This document shows, piece after piece, positions 36,560-47,344 of a stretch of DNA of 64,000 nt. Made by a program: the position numbers and the translations under genes. The stretch spans positions 62,001 to 126,000 of the forward strand of contig NZ_CAAAIM010000005.1 of assembly GCF_900639985.1 (NCBI RefSeq), given 5' to 3'. The notes below the pieces were generated by a model. It ran no database searches. It was not told the DNA's origin and saw only the letters and a list, made by a program, of their open reading frames with translations. This DNA comes from Legionella rowbothamii (GTDB lineage: Bacteria > Pseudomonadota > Gammaproteobacteria > Legionellales > Legionellaceae). Every line of letters starts with the position of its first letter. Position 1 is the first letter of the stretch.

Positions 36560-37443
36560 TGCAGACAGATCAAACAATACAAACCCCAATCGCTTGGCGC
36601 GATTATATCGAACTATGTAAACCGCGTGTAGTAATGTTGATGTTGCTCACGGTGCTTGTTGGTATGTATCTGGCGGCACCTGGCTGGGTTAATTGCGCTT
36701 TATTGCTAAACGCTTTGGTAGGTATTGGTTTGTGCGCGGGTAGTGCTGCCGCAATTAATCATTTAGTAGATCGACGAATTGATTCAATTATGGCGAGGAC
36801 TAAAAAACGTCCAGTTGCGCATGGGCGAGTTTCTGTTCATCAAGCTGCTTGGTTTGCTTTAATTATGGGTGTCTTAGGGCTGACAGTTCTCGCTGTGTTT
36901 GTAAATAAGTTAACTGCTTTATTAACCTTTATCACATTGATTGGGTATGCGGGGGTTTATACTGGTTATTTAAAACGTGCTACGCCACAGAATATTGTTA
37001 TTGGTGGCTTGGCTGGAGCGGCGCCTCCTTTATTAGGATGGACTTCGGTAACTAATCAGTTAGATCCTCAGGCTTTATTGTTGGTATTGATTATTTTTAC
37101 CTGGACACCACCACATTTTTGGGCTTTGGCAATTTATCGACATGAAGAGTATCAACATGCAGAAATTCCCATGTTGCCCGTAACCCATGGTATTCAATTT
37201 ACCAAATTAAATGTTTATTTATATACCATCTTACTTTTAGTCGTGAGCGTTTTACCTTTTGTAGTGGGCATGAGTGGCCTGTTTTATTTAGCTGGGGCCT
37301 TAGTGCTTGGAGCCCGTTTCTTATTTTGGGCCCATAAATTATATCGTTCGGACAAGCCTGTAGTGGCAATGCAAACGTTCCGATTTTCGATTGTGTATTT
37401 AATGTTATTGTTTGTATTTTTATTAGTGGATCACTATTTGTAG
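36559..37443 (+). CDS. ctaB: Protoheme IX farnesyltransferase (heme O synthase)
   Basis: A 294-residue UbiA-superfamily prenyltransferase with the aspartate-rich motif [19 protein letters not shown] (about residue 72-90) and the second conserved loop [17 protein letters not shown]. It adds a farnesyl group to protoheme, making the substrate for CtaA encoded just before. Often called cyoE when linked with a quinol oxidase; here the context is cytochrome c oxidase assembly. Confidence 0.97.
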   Translation: MQTDQTIQTPIAWRDYIELCKPRVVMLMLLTVLVGMYLAAPGWVNCALLLNALVGIGLCAGSAAAINHLVDRRIDSIMARTKKRPVAHGRVSVHQAAWFALIMGVLGLTVLAVFVNKLTALLTFITLIGYAGVYTGYLKRATPQNIVIGGLAGAAPPLLGWTSVTNQLDPQALLLVLIIFTWTPPHFWALAIYRHEEYQHAEIPMLPVTHGIQFTKLNVYLYTILLLVVSVLPFVVGMSGLFYLAGALVLGARFLFWAHKLYRSDKPVVAMQTFRFSIVYLMLLFVFLLVDHYL

Positions 37444-37446
37444 GGG

Positions 37447-38097
37447 ATGAGAATGAATTTAAAGACTAAGGGCATTACCTTTACGGTGGTTATTTTGTTG
37501 GCGTTGGCAGGATTATTTTCCGGTATTTTTGTCGGACAGCATATGCACTTTAAGAAAAAAATTGATGTTGCCAATTTTCATGGAACTTATTTAGAAAACC
37601 CAAGAACTGTAAATCAGTTTAGCTTGACGGGCACGGATCAAAAAGCTTTTGATAATGCCAGTTTGCAAGGTAAATGGACGGTGCTGTTTTTTGGTTTTAC
37701 TAACTGCGGTTACATTTGTCCTACTACTTTAGCTGAGTTAGGTAAAATGTATCGTATTCTCGAAGATAAAGGAGTGAAAGATTTACCTCGGGTGGTAATG
37801 ATTTCAATTGATCCTGAGCGTGATGATCAGGAAAAATTAGGTAGTTATGTTTCTTCGTTTCATCCTGATTTTTATGGGGCACGAGGAGATGATGCATCGA
37901 TTAAGGCAATGACTCGAGAAATGGGAATTGCTTATGCCAAAATTATGGAAAAAGATACTTCAGACCCGAAAAGTTATGACATGCAACACAGTGGTGCTTT
38001 GATGTTATTTAATCCTCAAGGGGAATTAAATGCATTTTTTACCACACCACATCGGGCTGATTTATTGGCAAAAGATTACATACAATTGGTTTCTTAA
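37447..38097 (+). CDS. SCO1/SenC copper chaperone
   Basis: A 216-residue membrane-anchored protein. The CX3C copper site is FTNCGYICPTTLAEL (about residue 83-97) and the third ligand histidine lies in MQHSGALMLFNP near residue 180. FHGTYLENPRTVNQFSLTG precedes the fold as usual. It delivers copper to the CuA site of oxidase subunit II. Last gene of the assembly operon. Either of two nearby ATGs (37447 or 37453) may be used. Confidence 0.95.
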   Translation: MRMNLKTKGITFTVVILLALAGLFSGIFVGQHMHFKKKIDVANFHGTYLENPRTVNQFSLTGTDQKAFDNASLQGKWTVLFFGFTNCGYICPTTLAELGKMYRILEDKGVKDLPRVVMISIDPERDDQEKLGSYVSSFHPDFYGARGDDASIKAMTREMGIAYAKIMEKDTSDPKSYDMQHSGALMLFNPQGELNAFFTTPHRADLLAKDYIQLVS

Positions 38098-38286
38098 ACA
38101 ACCAATTAATTCAGCGCTTTTATTGTGGCAAGGAAGTAATGCGGCTAAGTTATGGAGGGCACTAAGAGCTGCTTGGATGATCTTTTTCACCCTAGAGGTG
38201 GGAGGAGATTTTCCAATTTATAGGCTAGGCTTTAGATATACTCATAAAGCATAAAAAAATAAAAATAATTGAGGAACAGCATATTC

Positions 38287-39195
38287 ATGAAAATTGCAAT
38301 ATTGGCCACCAACCCACAGTTGTATTCACATAAGCGCTTAAAAGCAGAAGGGGAAGCTGCTGGCCATGAGATTAAGATTATTAATCCCTTATATTGCTAT
38401 ATGAATGTGGCAGCATCTTGTCCTAAAGTCCATTATCGTGGAGGGGCTCCCCTGCCTCATTTTGATGCAGTTATTCCTAGAATTGGCGCATCGATGACAT
38501 ACTATGGAACGGCTGTTTTACGTCATTTAGAAACCATGGGCATGTATACGGTTAATGAATCTATTGCTATCTCGCGTTCACGGGATAAATTTCGTTCATT
38601 GCAATTATTGGCGCGTAAAGGCTTACCTATGCCTTTAACCAGTTTTGCACAATCTCCTGATGATACAGAAGACTTAATTCGCATGGTTGGCGGAGCTCCC
38701 TTAGTTATTAAATTATTGGAGGGAACCCAGGGTAAAGGGGTGATTTTGGCAGATAGCCATCAATCGGCGGTGAGCATTATCAACGCCTTTAAGGAAATGC
38801 ATGCCAATATTTTAGTACAAGAGTTTATTGAAGAATCTCGAGGTACGGATATTCGTTGTTTTGTGGTTGGTGAAAAAGTAGTTGGTGCGATTAAACGCCA
38901 AGCCAAAGAAGGTGAGTTTCGTGCCAATGTACACCAAGGAGGAAATGCGACTAAAGTAAAACTTACTCCTCAAGAGCGAGCGATTGCTGTGAGTGCCGCG
39001 AAAACGATGGGCTTGAAGGTTGCAGGTGTGGATTTAATTCGCTCTAATCATGGTCCATTAGTTTTAGAAATTAACTCCTCACCTGGTTTGGAGGGAGTTG
39101 AAAAGGCAACAGGGGTTAACATTGCTGGAAAAGTTATTGAATATATTGAAAAACATGCAAAGCCAATGAATTTGAGCCATCGCTTTCATGGTTAA
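38287..39195 (+). CDS. rimK: RimK-family ATP-grasp ligase
   Basis: A 302-residue protein very close in length to E. coli RimK, which adds glutamates to ribosomal protein S6. The ATP-grasp core is intact: [39 protein letters not shown] and the metal site [18 protein letters not shown]. The ATG at 38287 has GAGGAA ten bases upstream; a TTG at 38269 is rejected. It stands alone, about 190 bases from the SCO1 gene. Confidence 0.95.
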   Translation: MKIAILATNPQLYSHKRLKAEGEAAGHEIKIINPLYCYMNVAASCPKVHYRGGAPLPHFDAVIPRIGASMTYYGTAVLRHLETMGMYTVNESIAISRSRDKFRSLQLLARKGLPMPLTSFAQSPDDTEDLIRMVGGAPLVIKLLEGTQGKGVILADSHQSAVSIINAFKEMHANILVQEFIEESRGTDIRCFVVGEKVVGAIKRQAKEGEFRANVHQGGNATKVKLTPQERAIAVSAAKTMGLKVAGVDLIRSNHGPLVLEINSSPGLEGVEKATGVNIAGKVIEYIEKHAKPMNLSHRFHG

Positions 39196-39362
39196 TTTGC
39201 GTTAAATAGGGTTTAGCGTCAATTAAAAAGAGGTATGTCATCCCAAACCTCGGTAAGGAGCTCCTGAATTAGGCAGAAGTGCTATTAGTAAGTATAAATG
39301 CCATATTCCGGAGATCCTTCGCCAAACCCTTAGGTCCATAAATATGAAGTAAACTGTTATGC

Positions 39363-41132
39363 TTATCTCACTGCAATAATGCGCGCAGTGTCTTCATTGT
39401 CGAGTTCCTTGGTTTCAACCTGTTCTGCCCTCATATTTTGTAATCGGCATTTTAGCGCACGACTATTCTGGCAATTAGCTTGCACTGTTTCCGATGCTGG
39501 ATTATGAGTTTCTAACTCTTTACTCACCTTTTCAAGATTAGTTAACACTTTATCAAACGCTTTAATTGACCAACTGATTGATAGAGATGAGGATTTTGCT
39601 GCTTTTAAATCATCCACTGCTTCATGGGTTTTTTGCCTTACGTATGCAATTGCTTCGTGGGTTACTAAGTCCTCGGGACCAAAATTCGCTATTTCTGTCA
39701 AAAGTGCTTGACGATGAATGAGTTGGCTTACTCGGCCGGGGTTAGGATTATCTTTGTTCAATTCCTTTTCCAATTTTGCCTCAGTTACGGCCAAGCGCTT
39801 AACAATTTGCTTTTGCGCAATGGCAAAATCGATTTGAGCTGAGGTGGTAATAATTGCTTTCGCGTGGTCTTTATAATACTCCGTCAGTGTTGGCTTCTCA
39901 GCTACATCGGGGAGAGCAAGCCATTTCTCATACACTGATTTAGAAATAAGTTTTGTCCCCTCATCGTTTTTTGCCGCAGAAAGCCAGGGACCTTTGGGAT
40001 TACTGGGATCTGGCTTTAACAGAATCAGATCATTGGTTATCACCATGCTTAATTTATCTTTACTGTGCTTATTAAACCAAGTTTCGGCACTTTTGGAGCC
40101 TCCTTTCCCTAGACCAAACCCACTAGCCCCATAGGCTTTGGATTCGCATATATCATCTTTGGAAATATTTAGGTCTATTGGTTGTTGTTGGTCAAAGTCC
40201 TTAGTTTTCCATGCCCTACGGGAGCCCATAAATCCAACAGTTTCTTGAAATGATTCATCGGCTCCGATCACGCGAGCAAAAATTTGTTTGGTATTCTCAA
40301 GTGCATCAATTCGTTTCATTAGACCTCTTACCGCACTTAAGGGGTTAAGCCATTTTGAAAATGTTTCCGGAATAACTACGCCAACATCTGGAGTAGCGAA
40401 TCCTGCAGCTTGCACATAGTGTTTTGTCTTCTCTAAAACTTTACTTTTACTATGTAAGTCTTCAATACCTGTGTACCCTTGATGAAGCGCGACCTGTACT
40501 AATAGTTTGCGCATTTGTGATACTTCACGAACAATACCGCCATCTGCTGCAATTACGTTATTGCCGCTCATATCCTGATCATCCGTAGGTAAAAAACGGT
40601 TGGCGGTTTTTATCGCATTTTGGGCGGCATGAGATTTTCCACAACCAGAAGGTCCTGCCACAATAACAACAGGCCGTTCTTTTTTCCATTTGGGTCCATC
40701 ATAATGGGTTGTTGATGCTTCTGCCACAGCATATCGGAATTCTGTGCTGTTCATCTCTTCTTCTAAGGCTAATTTATACAGTTTAACCCCTTTTTCACCT
40801 AGCAAAGCTTCCATTTTAATGGTTGCTTTTTCCGGATCGGTTCCCCTAGTATCTGGTGAGCCGGGGGTGTACTGCGGAAGTTGGTGCTTTTCAATATACT
40901 CAATTAGTTGTTTTCTAAAGAAATTAGGCTCACGAAGGCCGTCTGCACGTGGTGCTATACCATGTTCTTTTTGATAAGCAGCTACTCTAGTGTCATGAGA
41001 TTGTCTATATTTACCAATGCCTTTACATAATTCTTTCTGGCCTTCTTTACTTAAACAGGATTCAGTATTGTAAGCGCCATACTTTCCTATCTTTTCGATA
41101 AGCTCGGTTTTTCTAGTATTAAAAATGCTCAT
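39363..41132 (-). CDS. P-loop protein, zeta-toxin-like kinase or effector candidate
   Basis: A 589-residue cytosolic protein. A Walker A loop VVIVAGPSGCGKSHAAQNA lies at residues about 155-173 after a helical N-terminal domain; NNVIAADGGIVREVSQMRK some 25 residues later could hold the second acidic residue as in zeta-toxin-type kinases. The remaining 350 residues are largely helical and unrecognised. No signal peptide. The ATG at 41132 replaces an upstream TTG at 41150; its ribosome-binding site is weak. An XRE regulator gene ends 54 bases upstream on the same strand. Either a Dot/Icm effector with a nucleotide-binding domain or the toxin-like half of a two-gene unit. Confidence 0.75.
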   Translation of the reverse strand: MSIFNTRKTELIEKIGKYGAYNTESCLSKEGQKELCKGIGKYRQSHDTRVAAYQKEHGIAPRADGLREPNFFRKQLIEYIEKHQLPQYTPGSPDTRGTDPEKATIKMEALLGEKGVKLYKLALEEEMNSTEFRYAVAEASTTHYDGPKWKKERPVVIVAGPSGCGKSHAAQNAIKTANRFLPTDDQDMSGNNVIAADGGIVREVSQMRKLLVQVALHQGYTGIEDLHSKSKVLEKTKHYVQAAGFATPDVGVVIPETFSKWLNPLSAVRGLMKRIDALENTKQIFARVIGADESFQETVGFMGSRRAWKTKDFDQQQPIDLNISKDDICESKAYGASGFGLGKGGSKSAETWFNKHSKDKLSMVITNDLILLKPDPSNPKGPWLSAAKNDEGTKLISKSVYEKWLALPDVAEKPTLTEYYKDHAKAIITTSAQIDFAIAQKQIVKRLAVTEAKLEKELNKDNPNPGRVSQLIHRQALLTEIANFGPEDLVTHEAIAYVRQKTHEAVDDLKAAKSSSLSISWSIKAFDKVLTNLEKVSKELETHNPASETVQANCQNSRALKCRLQNMRAEQVETKELDNEDTARIIAVR

Positions 41133-41186
41133 GTTATACGCACTCTGCAATAAATCTTACTAACAGTATAGCAATAGTTTGGCCTA

Positions 41187-41423
41187 TTAATGGGGCGCCT
41201 CCTCTTTACCTACAAGCCAATCCGCACTGACTTCGAATTCTTTGGCTAAGCTGGCCAATATTGTGGCATCAGGATTTGTCGCACCATTGAGTAAGGCTTC
41301 GGCTTTGAATTTGGGAATTTTTATTAATTTGGATAATACCTCAATTCGTTCGTTCGCTGACACAGGAGCGCCAATATTATCGAGTTCTTTATTTAGGCGT
41401 TCAGAAAATCGTCTGTTAAGCAT
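41187..41423 (-). CDS. Small XRE-type helix-turn-helix regulator
   Basis: A 78-residue protein. FSERLNKELDNIGAPVSANE, then IPKFKAEALLNGATNPDATI and LASLAKEFEVSADWLVG, follow the XRE/Cro fold and its C-terminal consensus (LAxxFxVSxDWLLxG) almost exactly. The ATG at 41423 has a perfect AGGAGG at good spacing, so the longer frame from 41486 is rejected. It lies immediately upstream of the P-loop gene on the same strand and probably controls that pair. Confidence 0.85.
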   Translation of the reverse strand: MLNRRFSERLNKELDNIGAPVSANERIEVLSKLIKIPKFKAEALLNGATNPDATILASLAKEFEVSADWLVGKEEAPH

Positions 41424-41599
41424 ATAGTCCTCCTGATTTTTTAATTGAGAGAAAAGTAACCCCATTCTATTATCTTGATATAGCATAAAACCCTAGTTTT
41501 GCAATGTAGCCCTTTTTAAGGGATGGAATTTGGTTGATCTGTGTTCTCTTTCAATTTAGTATTGATTTCACTTGAGTTTGGCATAATGTGGGATGATCT

Positions 41600-43075
41600 A
41601 TGATTGATGACGTTGCAGCGAAGTATCCTTGCGATTTAATAATATTCGGTGCCTTAGGCGATTTATCTTGTCGTAAATTATTCCCTGCATTATATCAATT
41701 GGAATGTGCTCAACTGTTACATCCAGGCACTCGGATTATTGGTTGTGCTCGGGAGGATTTTACCTTAGCGGATTTCATCCAACTTATGCAGGCAAAAATT
41801 GAGCTTTTCACTCATGAGCATTTGGATGAGGAAGCATGGGCCCGCCTTACGCAAAGACTAATTTATTGCCATCTGGATATGGCAAAACCAGAGGATTATT
41901 ACAAATTAACGGAACATGTCCATCCTGAAGAACGCATAGCCATTTCTTATTTTGCAATTCCTCCGTCGTTATATGCACAAACTTGCCAGGGATTGTCTAC
42001 CATTGGTTTGACTAGTCAACCATCTCGAGTGGTTTTAGAAAAACCAATTGGCCATGATTTACCTTCTTCAATTGTGATCAATGATCAGGTCGCTCATTTC
42101 TTTGCCGAAGATCAAATCTATCGTATTGATCATTATCTGGGAAAGGAAACGGTTTTAAATCTTTTAGTTCTTCGCTTTGCTAATGCAATTTTTTCATCAA
42201 ACTGGGATCAAAGCATGATTGAAAAAGTTGAAATCTCCGTTGCTGAAGAGGTTGGTGTGGAGGGGCGTTGGTCTTATTATGACAAATCCGGGCAAATGCG
42301 AGATATGCTCCAGAATCATCTACTGCAAATCGTGGCTTTGGTGGCGATGGAGCCGCCAATGAGCCTTTCTGCAGACTGCATCCGCAGTGAAAAATTAAAG
42401 GTATTAAAAAGTTTACGTTTTATTAATGAGGCACATGTTCATGATCAAACCATACGTGCTCAATACATTAGCAATACTCTCAGGGGGAAAAAGGTACCAG
42501 GTTATTTGGATGAAGAGGGGGCGTATAAAAACTCTAAAACAGAAACTTTTGTTGCCATTAAAGCGTTTATTGATAACTGGCGCTGGGCCGGTGTACCATT
42601 TTATCTGCTTACTGGAAAACGATTACCTAAAAAACAAAGTGAAGTCGTAATCTATTTTAAGCAGCAGCCGTACAATATTTTTCAACAATTAAAACAAGAA
42701 TTATCACCAAACCGATTGATTATCCGTTTACAGCCTGATGAAGGGGTTGAAGTGCGAATGATGAACAAAGTTCCAGGACTTAGTGACAGTATGCAGCTAC
42801 GTGACAGTAAGTTAGACTTAAATTTTAACACCCAACGTATCGCGGATGCCTATGAACGCTTGTTATTGGAGGTGATGTTAGGGAATCAATATCTATTTGT
42901 CAGCCGAGAAGAGGTGGAGCAAGCATGGAAATGGATCGATAATATTAAACAGGCTTGGGAAAGACAGTCTATTCCATTATACACTTACCCCTCCGGAACT
43001 TGGGGACCTTTAGAGGTGATTCGCTTATACAATGGCAAAGCACATGTATGGGGGGAGCAAAATGCAGTTACATAG
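41600..43075 (+). CDS. zwf: Glucose-6-phosphate 1-dehydrogenase
   Basis: A 491-residue enzyme. The nucleotide-binding start is LIIFGALGDLSCRKLFPALYQ (quoted segments IFGALGDLSCRKL), and the substrate and catalytic motif RIDHYLGKETVLNLL lies near residue 175. It oxidises glucose 6-phosphate to 6-phosphogluconolactone. First gene of the zwf-pgl-edd-glk-eda operon; it overlaps pgl by 14 bases. Length is normal for the family. Confidence 0.98.
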   Translation: MIDDVAAKYPCDLIIFGALGDLSCRKLFPALYQLECAQLLHPGTRIIGCAREDFTLADFIQLMQAKIELFTHEHLDEEAWARLTQRLIYCHLDMAKPEDYYKLTEHVHPEERIAISYFAIPPSLYAQTCQGLSTIGLTSQPSRVVLEKPIGHDLPSSIVINDQVAHFFAEDQIYRIDHYLGKETVLNLLVLRFANAIFSSNWDQSMIEKVEISVAEEVGVEGRWSYYDKSGQMRDMLQNHLLQIVALVAMEPPMSLSADCIRSEKLKVLKSLRFINEAHVHDQTIRAQYISNTLRGKKVPGYLDEEGAYKNSKTETFVAIKAFIDNWRWAGVPFYLLTGKRLPKKQSEVVIYFKQQPYNIFQQLKQELSPNRLIIRLQPDEGVEVRMMNKVPGLSDSMQLRDSKLDLNFNTQRIADAYERLLLEVMLGNQYLFVSREEVEQAWKWIDNIKQAWERQSIPLYTYPSGTWGPLEVIRLYNGKAHVWGEQNAVT

Positions 43076-43739
43076 TTTCGGCGATGCAGATTTATTAGTG
43101 AGTGATTTAGTGTGCCAATTAAAGCGTCTCTTGCTTGATGCGATAACACAGCGAGGGCATGCTTATTTAGTGGTTTCCGGTGGAAAAACACCAGCTGATT
43201 TGTTTCAGGCATTAGCAAAAGTTGAATTACCTTGGGATAAGGTGACGATTACTTTGGCGGATGAGCGTTGTGTACCTCTTGGTGATGATAATAGTAATGA
43301 GCGCATGCTTAGACAATTACTGCTGCAGCATCAGGCAAAGGCGGCGCGCTTTGTAAGTTTATATTCTGAAACTGATCCAGATTTACACCATGTTGAGCAA
43401 GAGATTTCTGCTTTACCCACCTTTGATGTAGTAATTTTGGGGATGGGTGACGATGGGCATACCGCATCTTTATTTCCAAGTGCTGATGAATTAAACTTGG
43501 GGCTTGATGAGAATGCCCCTGCTGTACTTTTTGTAAATCCTAAAACTACCGCTCACCAACGTGTTAGTCTATCAAAAAGAAGATTGTTGGACAGCCGAGT
43601 TATATTTTTACATTTAAAGGGGCAAAATAAATTAGCCGTATTGCATCAAGCAATGGCGCAACCTGATCCCATGATTATGCCAATTAGCGCTTTTTTAAAT
43701 AGTCCCCAAGCGGATGTTCAGGTGATGTATGCACCATGA
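43062..43739 (+). CDS. pgl: 6-phosphogluconolactonase
   Basis: A 225-residue DevB/Pgl-type hydrolase with LVVSGGKTPADLFQAL, VTITLADERCVPLGDDNSNE and VILGMGDDGHTASLFP, all family signatures. The ATG at 43062 follows GGGGGAG and is preferred to the in-frame ATG at 43032. Its product is the substrate of Edd, encoded 9 bases downstream. Confidence 0.96.
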   Translation: MQLHSFGDADLLVSDLVCQLKRLLLDAITQRGHAYLVVSGGKTPADLFQALAKVELPWDKVTITLADERCVPLGDDNSNERMLRQLLLQHQAKAARFVSLYSETDPDLHHVEQEISALPTFDVVILGMGDDGHTASLFPSADELNLGLDENAPAVLFVNPKTTAHQRVSLSKRRLLDSRVIFLHLKGQNKLAVLHQAMAQPDPMIMPISAFLNSPQADVQVMYAP

Positions 43740-43748
43740 GGAATTAAA

Positions 43749-45584
43749 ATGCACCCAGTAGTTGACCAAGTTACAGCCCGCATTCGTGAACGCAGTGCTC
43801 GTGGCCGCGCGTTCTACCTAGAGCAGATGGAGACGGCTCGCTTTCGTGGTCCTCAACGTACCATGTTACATTGTGGCAATTTGGCCCATGGTTTTGCTGC
43901 CTGTGCGCTAAAAGACAAAGCCAGTTTGAGTGGTGTGAAAAAAGCGAATATCGCCATTGTTTCTGCCTATAACGAGATGCTGTCAGCACATCAACCCTAT
44001 GTGAGTTATCCCGATTTGATTAAAGAAGCAATTGCGGCTGCAGGCGGTGTTGCCCAATTTGCTGGTGGTGTTCCGGCTATGTGTGATGGAATTACTCAAG
44101 GCCAGCCCGGAATGGAGTTGAGTTTGTTAAGCCGGGATGTGATTGCTATGTCTGCGGCAATAGCTTTATCACATAACATGTTTGATGGCGCTTTAATGTT
44201 GGGAATTTGCGATAAAATTGTCCCGGGATTATTAATGGCGGCCTTAAGTTTCGGTCATTTACCTTTTATTTTTGTCCCTGCAGGGCCAATGCCATCAGGC
44301 ATTTCGAATCAGGAAAAAGCGCGGGTTCGTCAATTATATGCCGAAGGAAAGGTAGACAAAGCGGCTTTGTTAGAAGCGGAATCCGCTTCATATCATTCTC
44401 CGGGAACCTGCACTTTCTATGGAACAGCCAATTCGAATCAATTAGTGATTGAAGTGATGGGAGTACAACTTCCAGGCTCATCCTTCATTAATCCCGGAAC
44501 CCCATTACGTGACGCCTTAACGCAAGCTGCCGCGCAACAAGTCCTAACTTTGACTGATTTAGGAGAGCAGTACTTGCCAATTGGCCAGCTAATGGATGCC
44601 AAAAATATAGTGAATGGAATTGTTGCCCTATTAGCGTCAGGGGGCTCGACGAATCATACTATGCACTTGATAGCTATTGCTGCTATGGCAGGTTATACCG
44701 TTAATTGGGATGATTTTTCCCAATTATCGGCAGTAACCCCATTAATCACGAAAATTTATCCTAATGGCTCTGCTGATGTGAACCAGTTTCAACGTGCGGG
44801 CGGCTTAGCTTATTTTATCCGGACTTTATTGGATGCCCAATTGCTGCACGCGGATGTACATACGGTAATGGGGTATGGATTAGAGCACTATACTCGTCAG
44901 CCCATTTTAGATAATGGACAATTGCATTGGATTGATGGCCCGTGCATATCAAATGATGAAGCTGTGTTAACGGCAAGTACAACACCATTTAAAGCTCAAG
45001 GAGGTTTACAAGTCTTAAGTGGCAATCTAGGTCGTGCAGTGATTAAAACTTCTGGCCTTGCTCAGGGGAAGGATAAAATTAAAGCGCCTGCAGTGGTTTG
45101 TTCTAGCCAAGAGGAGTTTGAGCTACTGTTCAAACAAGGTGCCTTGAATAAAGACTGCGTTGTCGTTTTACGCTTTCAAGGGCCTAAAGCATGTGGCATG
45201 CCTGAACTGCATCAGTTAACACCAAAATTAGGCGTATTAATGGATAAGGGATATCAAGTGGCCTTAGTTACTGATGGGCGGATGTCGGGGGCTTCAGGCA
45301 AGGTCCCCGCTGCAATTCATGTGACGCCTGAAGCTTTAGATAATGGTGTGTTGGCCCGAGTTGAAACGGGGGATATGGTTATTATTGATGCAGAACAAGG
45401 TCAATTAGAGTTGCTGGTTAGCGAGGACGAATTAAGATTGCGTCTTGCTGCTGTAATGAGTTCCGAGGGGCTTCATTATGGCACTGGACGAGAATTATTT
45501 GGCAGCTTACGTACACAGTTTACTGGTGCAGAGCAGGGAGCCTGTAGTCTATTTCAGGGAAGAGAGTCAGCTTATGATGTTTGA
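43749..45584 (+). CDS. edd: 6-phosphogluconate dehydratase
   Basis: A 611-residue IlvD/Edd family iron-sulfur dehydratase, the first committed enzyme of the Entner-Doudoroff pathway. Conserved pieces are [33 protein letters not shown] (cysteine ligand), [15 protein letters not shown] (cysteine ligand) and [28 protein letters not shown] precedes the ATG. The end overlaps the start of glk by 11 bases. Confidence 0.98.
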   Translation: MHPVVDQVTARIRERSARGRAFYLEQMETARFRGPQRTMLHCGNLAHGFAACALKDKASLSGVKKANIAIVSAYNEMLSAHQPYVSYPDLIKEAIAAAGGVAQFAGGVPAMCDGITQGQPGMELSLLSRDVIAMSAAIALSHNMFDGALMLGICDKIVPGLLMAALSFGHLPFIFVPAGPMPSGISNQEKARVRQLYAEGKVDKAALLEAESASYHSPGTCTFYGTANSNQLVIEVMGVQLPGSSFINPGTPLRDALTQAAAQQVLTLTDLGEQYLPIGQLMDAKNIVNGIVALLASGGSTNHTMHLIAIAAMAGYTVNWDDFSQLSAVTPLITKIYPNGSADVNQFQRAGGLAYFIRTLLDAQLLHADVHTVMGYGLEHYTRQPILDNGQLHWIDGPCISNDEAVLTASTTPFKAQGGLQVLSGNLGRAVIKTSGLAQGKDKIKAPAVVCSSQEEFELLFKQGALNKDCVVVLRFQGPKACGMPELHQLTPKLGVLMDKGYQVALVTDGRMSGASGKVPAAIHVTPEALDNGVLARVETGDMVIIDAEQGQLELLVSEDELRLRLAAVMSSEGLHYGTGRELFGSLRTQFTGAEQGACSLFQGRESAYDV

Positions 45585-46593
45585 AGGGTTTAATTTATAT
45601 GCGATCGTAGCGGATATCGGTGGCACATTTGCCCGTTTTAGCCGTGTACGTTTGGATACCCTATTCATTGATACAATTGAAATTTATTCCTGTGCTGAAT
45701 ACAGCAGTCTGGAATCGGTATTAGTAGCTTATCAACGCAAACATGGGTTAGAACACCTTACTCAAGTAGCTATTGCGATTGCCTGTCCCGTGTTGGGTGA
45801 TGAGATTTGTATGACGAATGCTCATTGGCGATTTTCAACTCAAGAGCTGCAACAAAAATTAAGTTTATCTGAGCTTACCGTATTAAATGATTTTAATGCT
45901 ATCGCAATGAGTCTTCCTGCCTTGTCAGAATACGAATTAGTGCAATTTGGCAAGGGTGTTGCGGATAAAAATAAAACGAGGGTAGTCCTTGGCGCTGGGA
46001 CCGGCTTGGGGGTTGCTTATTTAGTTTCCCAAAATCAAAGTTATTTTGCGTATGGGGGGGAGGGTGGTCATGTAAGTTGGGGAGCAAAAACAGAGCAAGA
46101 ATGGTTTATTGCCCGCTACCTCAATAAAATATATGGTCATGTTTCTTATGAGCGCTTATTATCTGGCCAGGGATTAGAAAATTTATATAGTGCGCTGGCT
46201 GCATTTTACCAACAAGATGAATCCTTACTGTCAGCTGCACAAATAGTTGCATTAGCTTTAGCAAGAGAGTCCGTAGTTGCTGAGGCAGCTGTGTCGCAAT
46301 TTTTAGCAACCTTAGGTGATTATGCTGGAGATTTGGCTTTAATTTTTGCTGCTTTTGGTGGTGTTTATATCGCTGGGGGGATTGTCCCACGCTTACTTCC
46401 ATTATTGGAGCAGAGTGATTTTAGAATTCGATTTGAAGAAAAAGGACGTTTCAGTAGTTTTAATGCGCAAATTCCTACTTATGTAATTACTGCAAAACAG
46501 CCTGGGATATTAGGCGCTGCAGTACACTTGAAGCAACGTTTACAACATCAGATTGAACGGGTACGAAAAGGAGACCTAGATGTCATTTTCTAA
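45574..46593 (+). CDS. glk: Glucokinase
   Basis: A 339-residue ROK-independent (proteobacterial) glucokinase. [11 protein letters not shown] is the phosphate loop near the N-terminus, [13 protein letters not shown] holds the catalytic aspartate, and [14 protein letters not shown] and [10 protein letters not shown] follow. The ATG at 45574 fits the family N-terminus; the frame could open at 45478, but that would lie deep inside edd. It phosphorylates glucose entering from the transporter and glucoamylase encoded nearby. Confidence 0.95.
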   Translation: MMFEGFNLYAIVADIGGTFARFSRVRLDTLFIDTIEIYSCAEYSSLESVLVAYQRKHGLEHLTQVAIAIACPVLGDEICMTNAHWRFSTQELQQKLSLSELTVLNDFNAIAMSLPALSEYELVQFGKGVADKNKTRVVLGAGTGLGVAYLVSQNQSYFAYGGEGGHVSWGAKTEQEWFIARYLNKIYGHVSYERLLSGQGLENLYSALAAFYQQDESLLSAAQIVALALARESVVAEAAVSQFLATLGDYAGDLALIFAAFGGVYIAGGIVPRLLPLLEQSDFRIRFEEKGRFSSFNAQIPTYVITAKQPGILGAAVHLKQRLQHQIERVRKGDLDVIF

Positions 46594-47233
46594 TTGGACT
46601 GTGCAGGCGGATACAGTGTTTTGTTCTTCACCAGTAATTCCGGTGATTCAAATTAAAGAGATCGATCACGCTATCCCTTTAGCTGCGGCATTATTTGCTG
46701 GGGGAGTTAATGCTCTGGAAATTACCTTAAGAACTCCCATAGCTCTTGAGGCGGTACGTTTACTAGTGCAGACCTTTCCCGATGCATTAATTGGTGTAGG
46801 TACCATCGTTACACCCAAACAGTTAGAACAAGCTATGGAAATGGGGGCAAAATTTGCTTTTAGTCCAGGCTCTACTAAAGATTTACTAAGAGCAGGGCTT
46901 AAGGGCAACATCCCTTTTATTCCTGGAGTGACTAGTGTTTCCGAGCTTATGGAAGGATTGGTCCTAGGCTATACCCACTTTAAGTTTTTCCCTGCAGTTG
47001 CAGCGGGCGGAATTCCTATGTTGCGCTCATTTTATGGTCCTTTTCCACAAGCACGATTTTGTGCAACTGGAGGAATTAATGAATCAAATTTTTCCGATTA
47101 CTTGGCACTACCTAATGTAACTTGTGTTGGTGGCTCATGGATTGTTCCGGATGAGGCAATCAAGAAAAATGATTGGTCATTGATAACTGAACTATGCTTT
47201 TCCACACGGCAAGGGGTGCGTGGTTGGGGATAG
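46580..47233 (+). CDS. eda: 2-keto-3-deoxy-6-phosphogluconate aldolase
   Basis: A 217-residue class I aldolase. The catalytic lysine is in THFKFFPAVAAGG (about residue 132), the glutamate in ALEITLRTP, and IGVGTIVTPKQ and FCATGGINESN complete the barrel. It splits KDPG into pyruvate and glyceraldehyde 3-phosphate. AGGAG precedes the ATG, which overlaps the end of glk by 14 bases. Confidence 0.97.
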   Translation: MSFSNWTVQADTVFCSSPVIPVIQIKEIDHAIPLAAALFAGGVNALEITLRTPIALEAVRLLVQTFPDALIGVGTIVTPKQLEQAMEMGAKFAFSPGSTKDLLRAGLKGNIPFIPGVTSVSELMEGLVLGYTHFKFFPAVAAGGIPMLRSFYGPFPQARFCATGGINESNFSDYLALPNVTCVGGSWIVPDEAIKKNDWSLITELCFSTRQGVRGWG

Positions 47234-47344
47234 TATGCTGACTATGCCATCACTCTTTGCCTTATTCAAGAGATCTCCCGCTGCATTTGGAATGACGTGG
47301 TTTCAATGTGATCTGTTACATTAAGAAAGCTTCAAGGAGGAATA

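Noticed and set aside
38030..38254. 74-codon frame between the SCO1 gene and rimK
   Set aside because: It begins within the SCO1 gene in another frame, has no ribosome-binding site and no recognisable protein pattern.
39205..39340. Sequence GTCATCCCAAACCTCGG after rimK resembling a dispersed repeat
   Set aside because: I could not find a convincing second arm in the gap, so I do not call an element.
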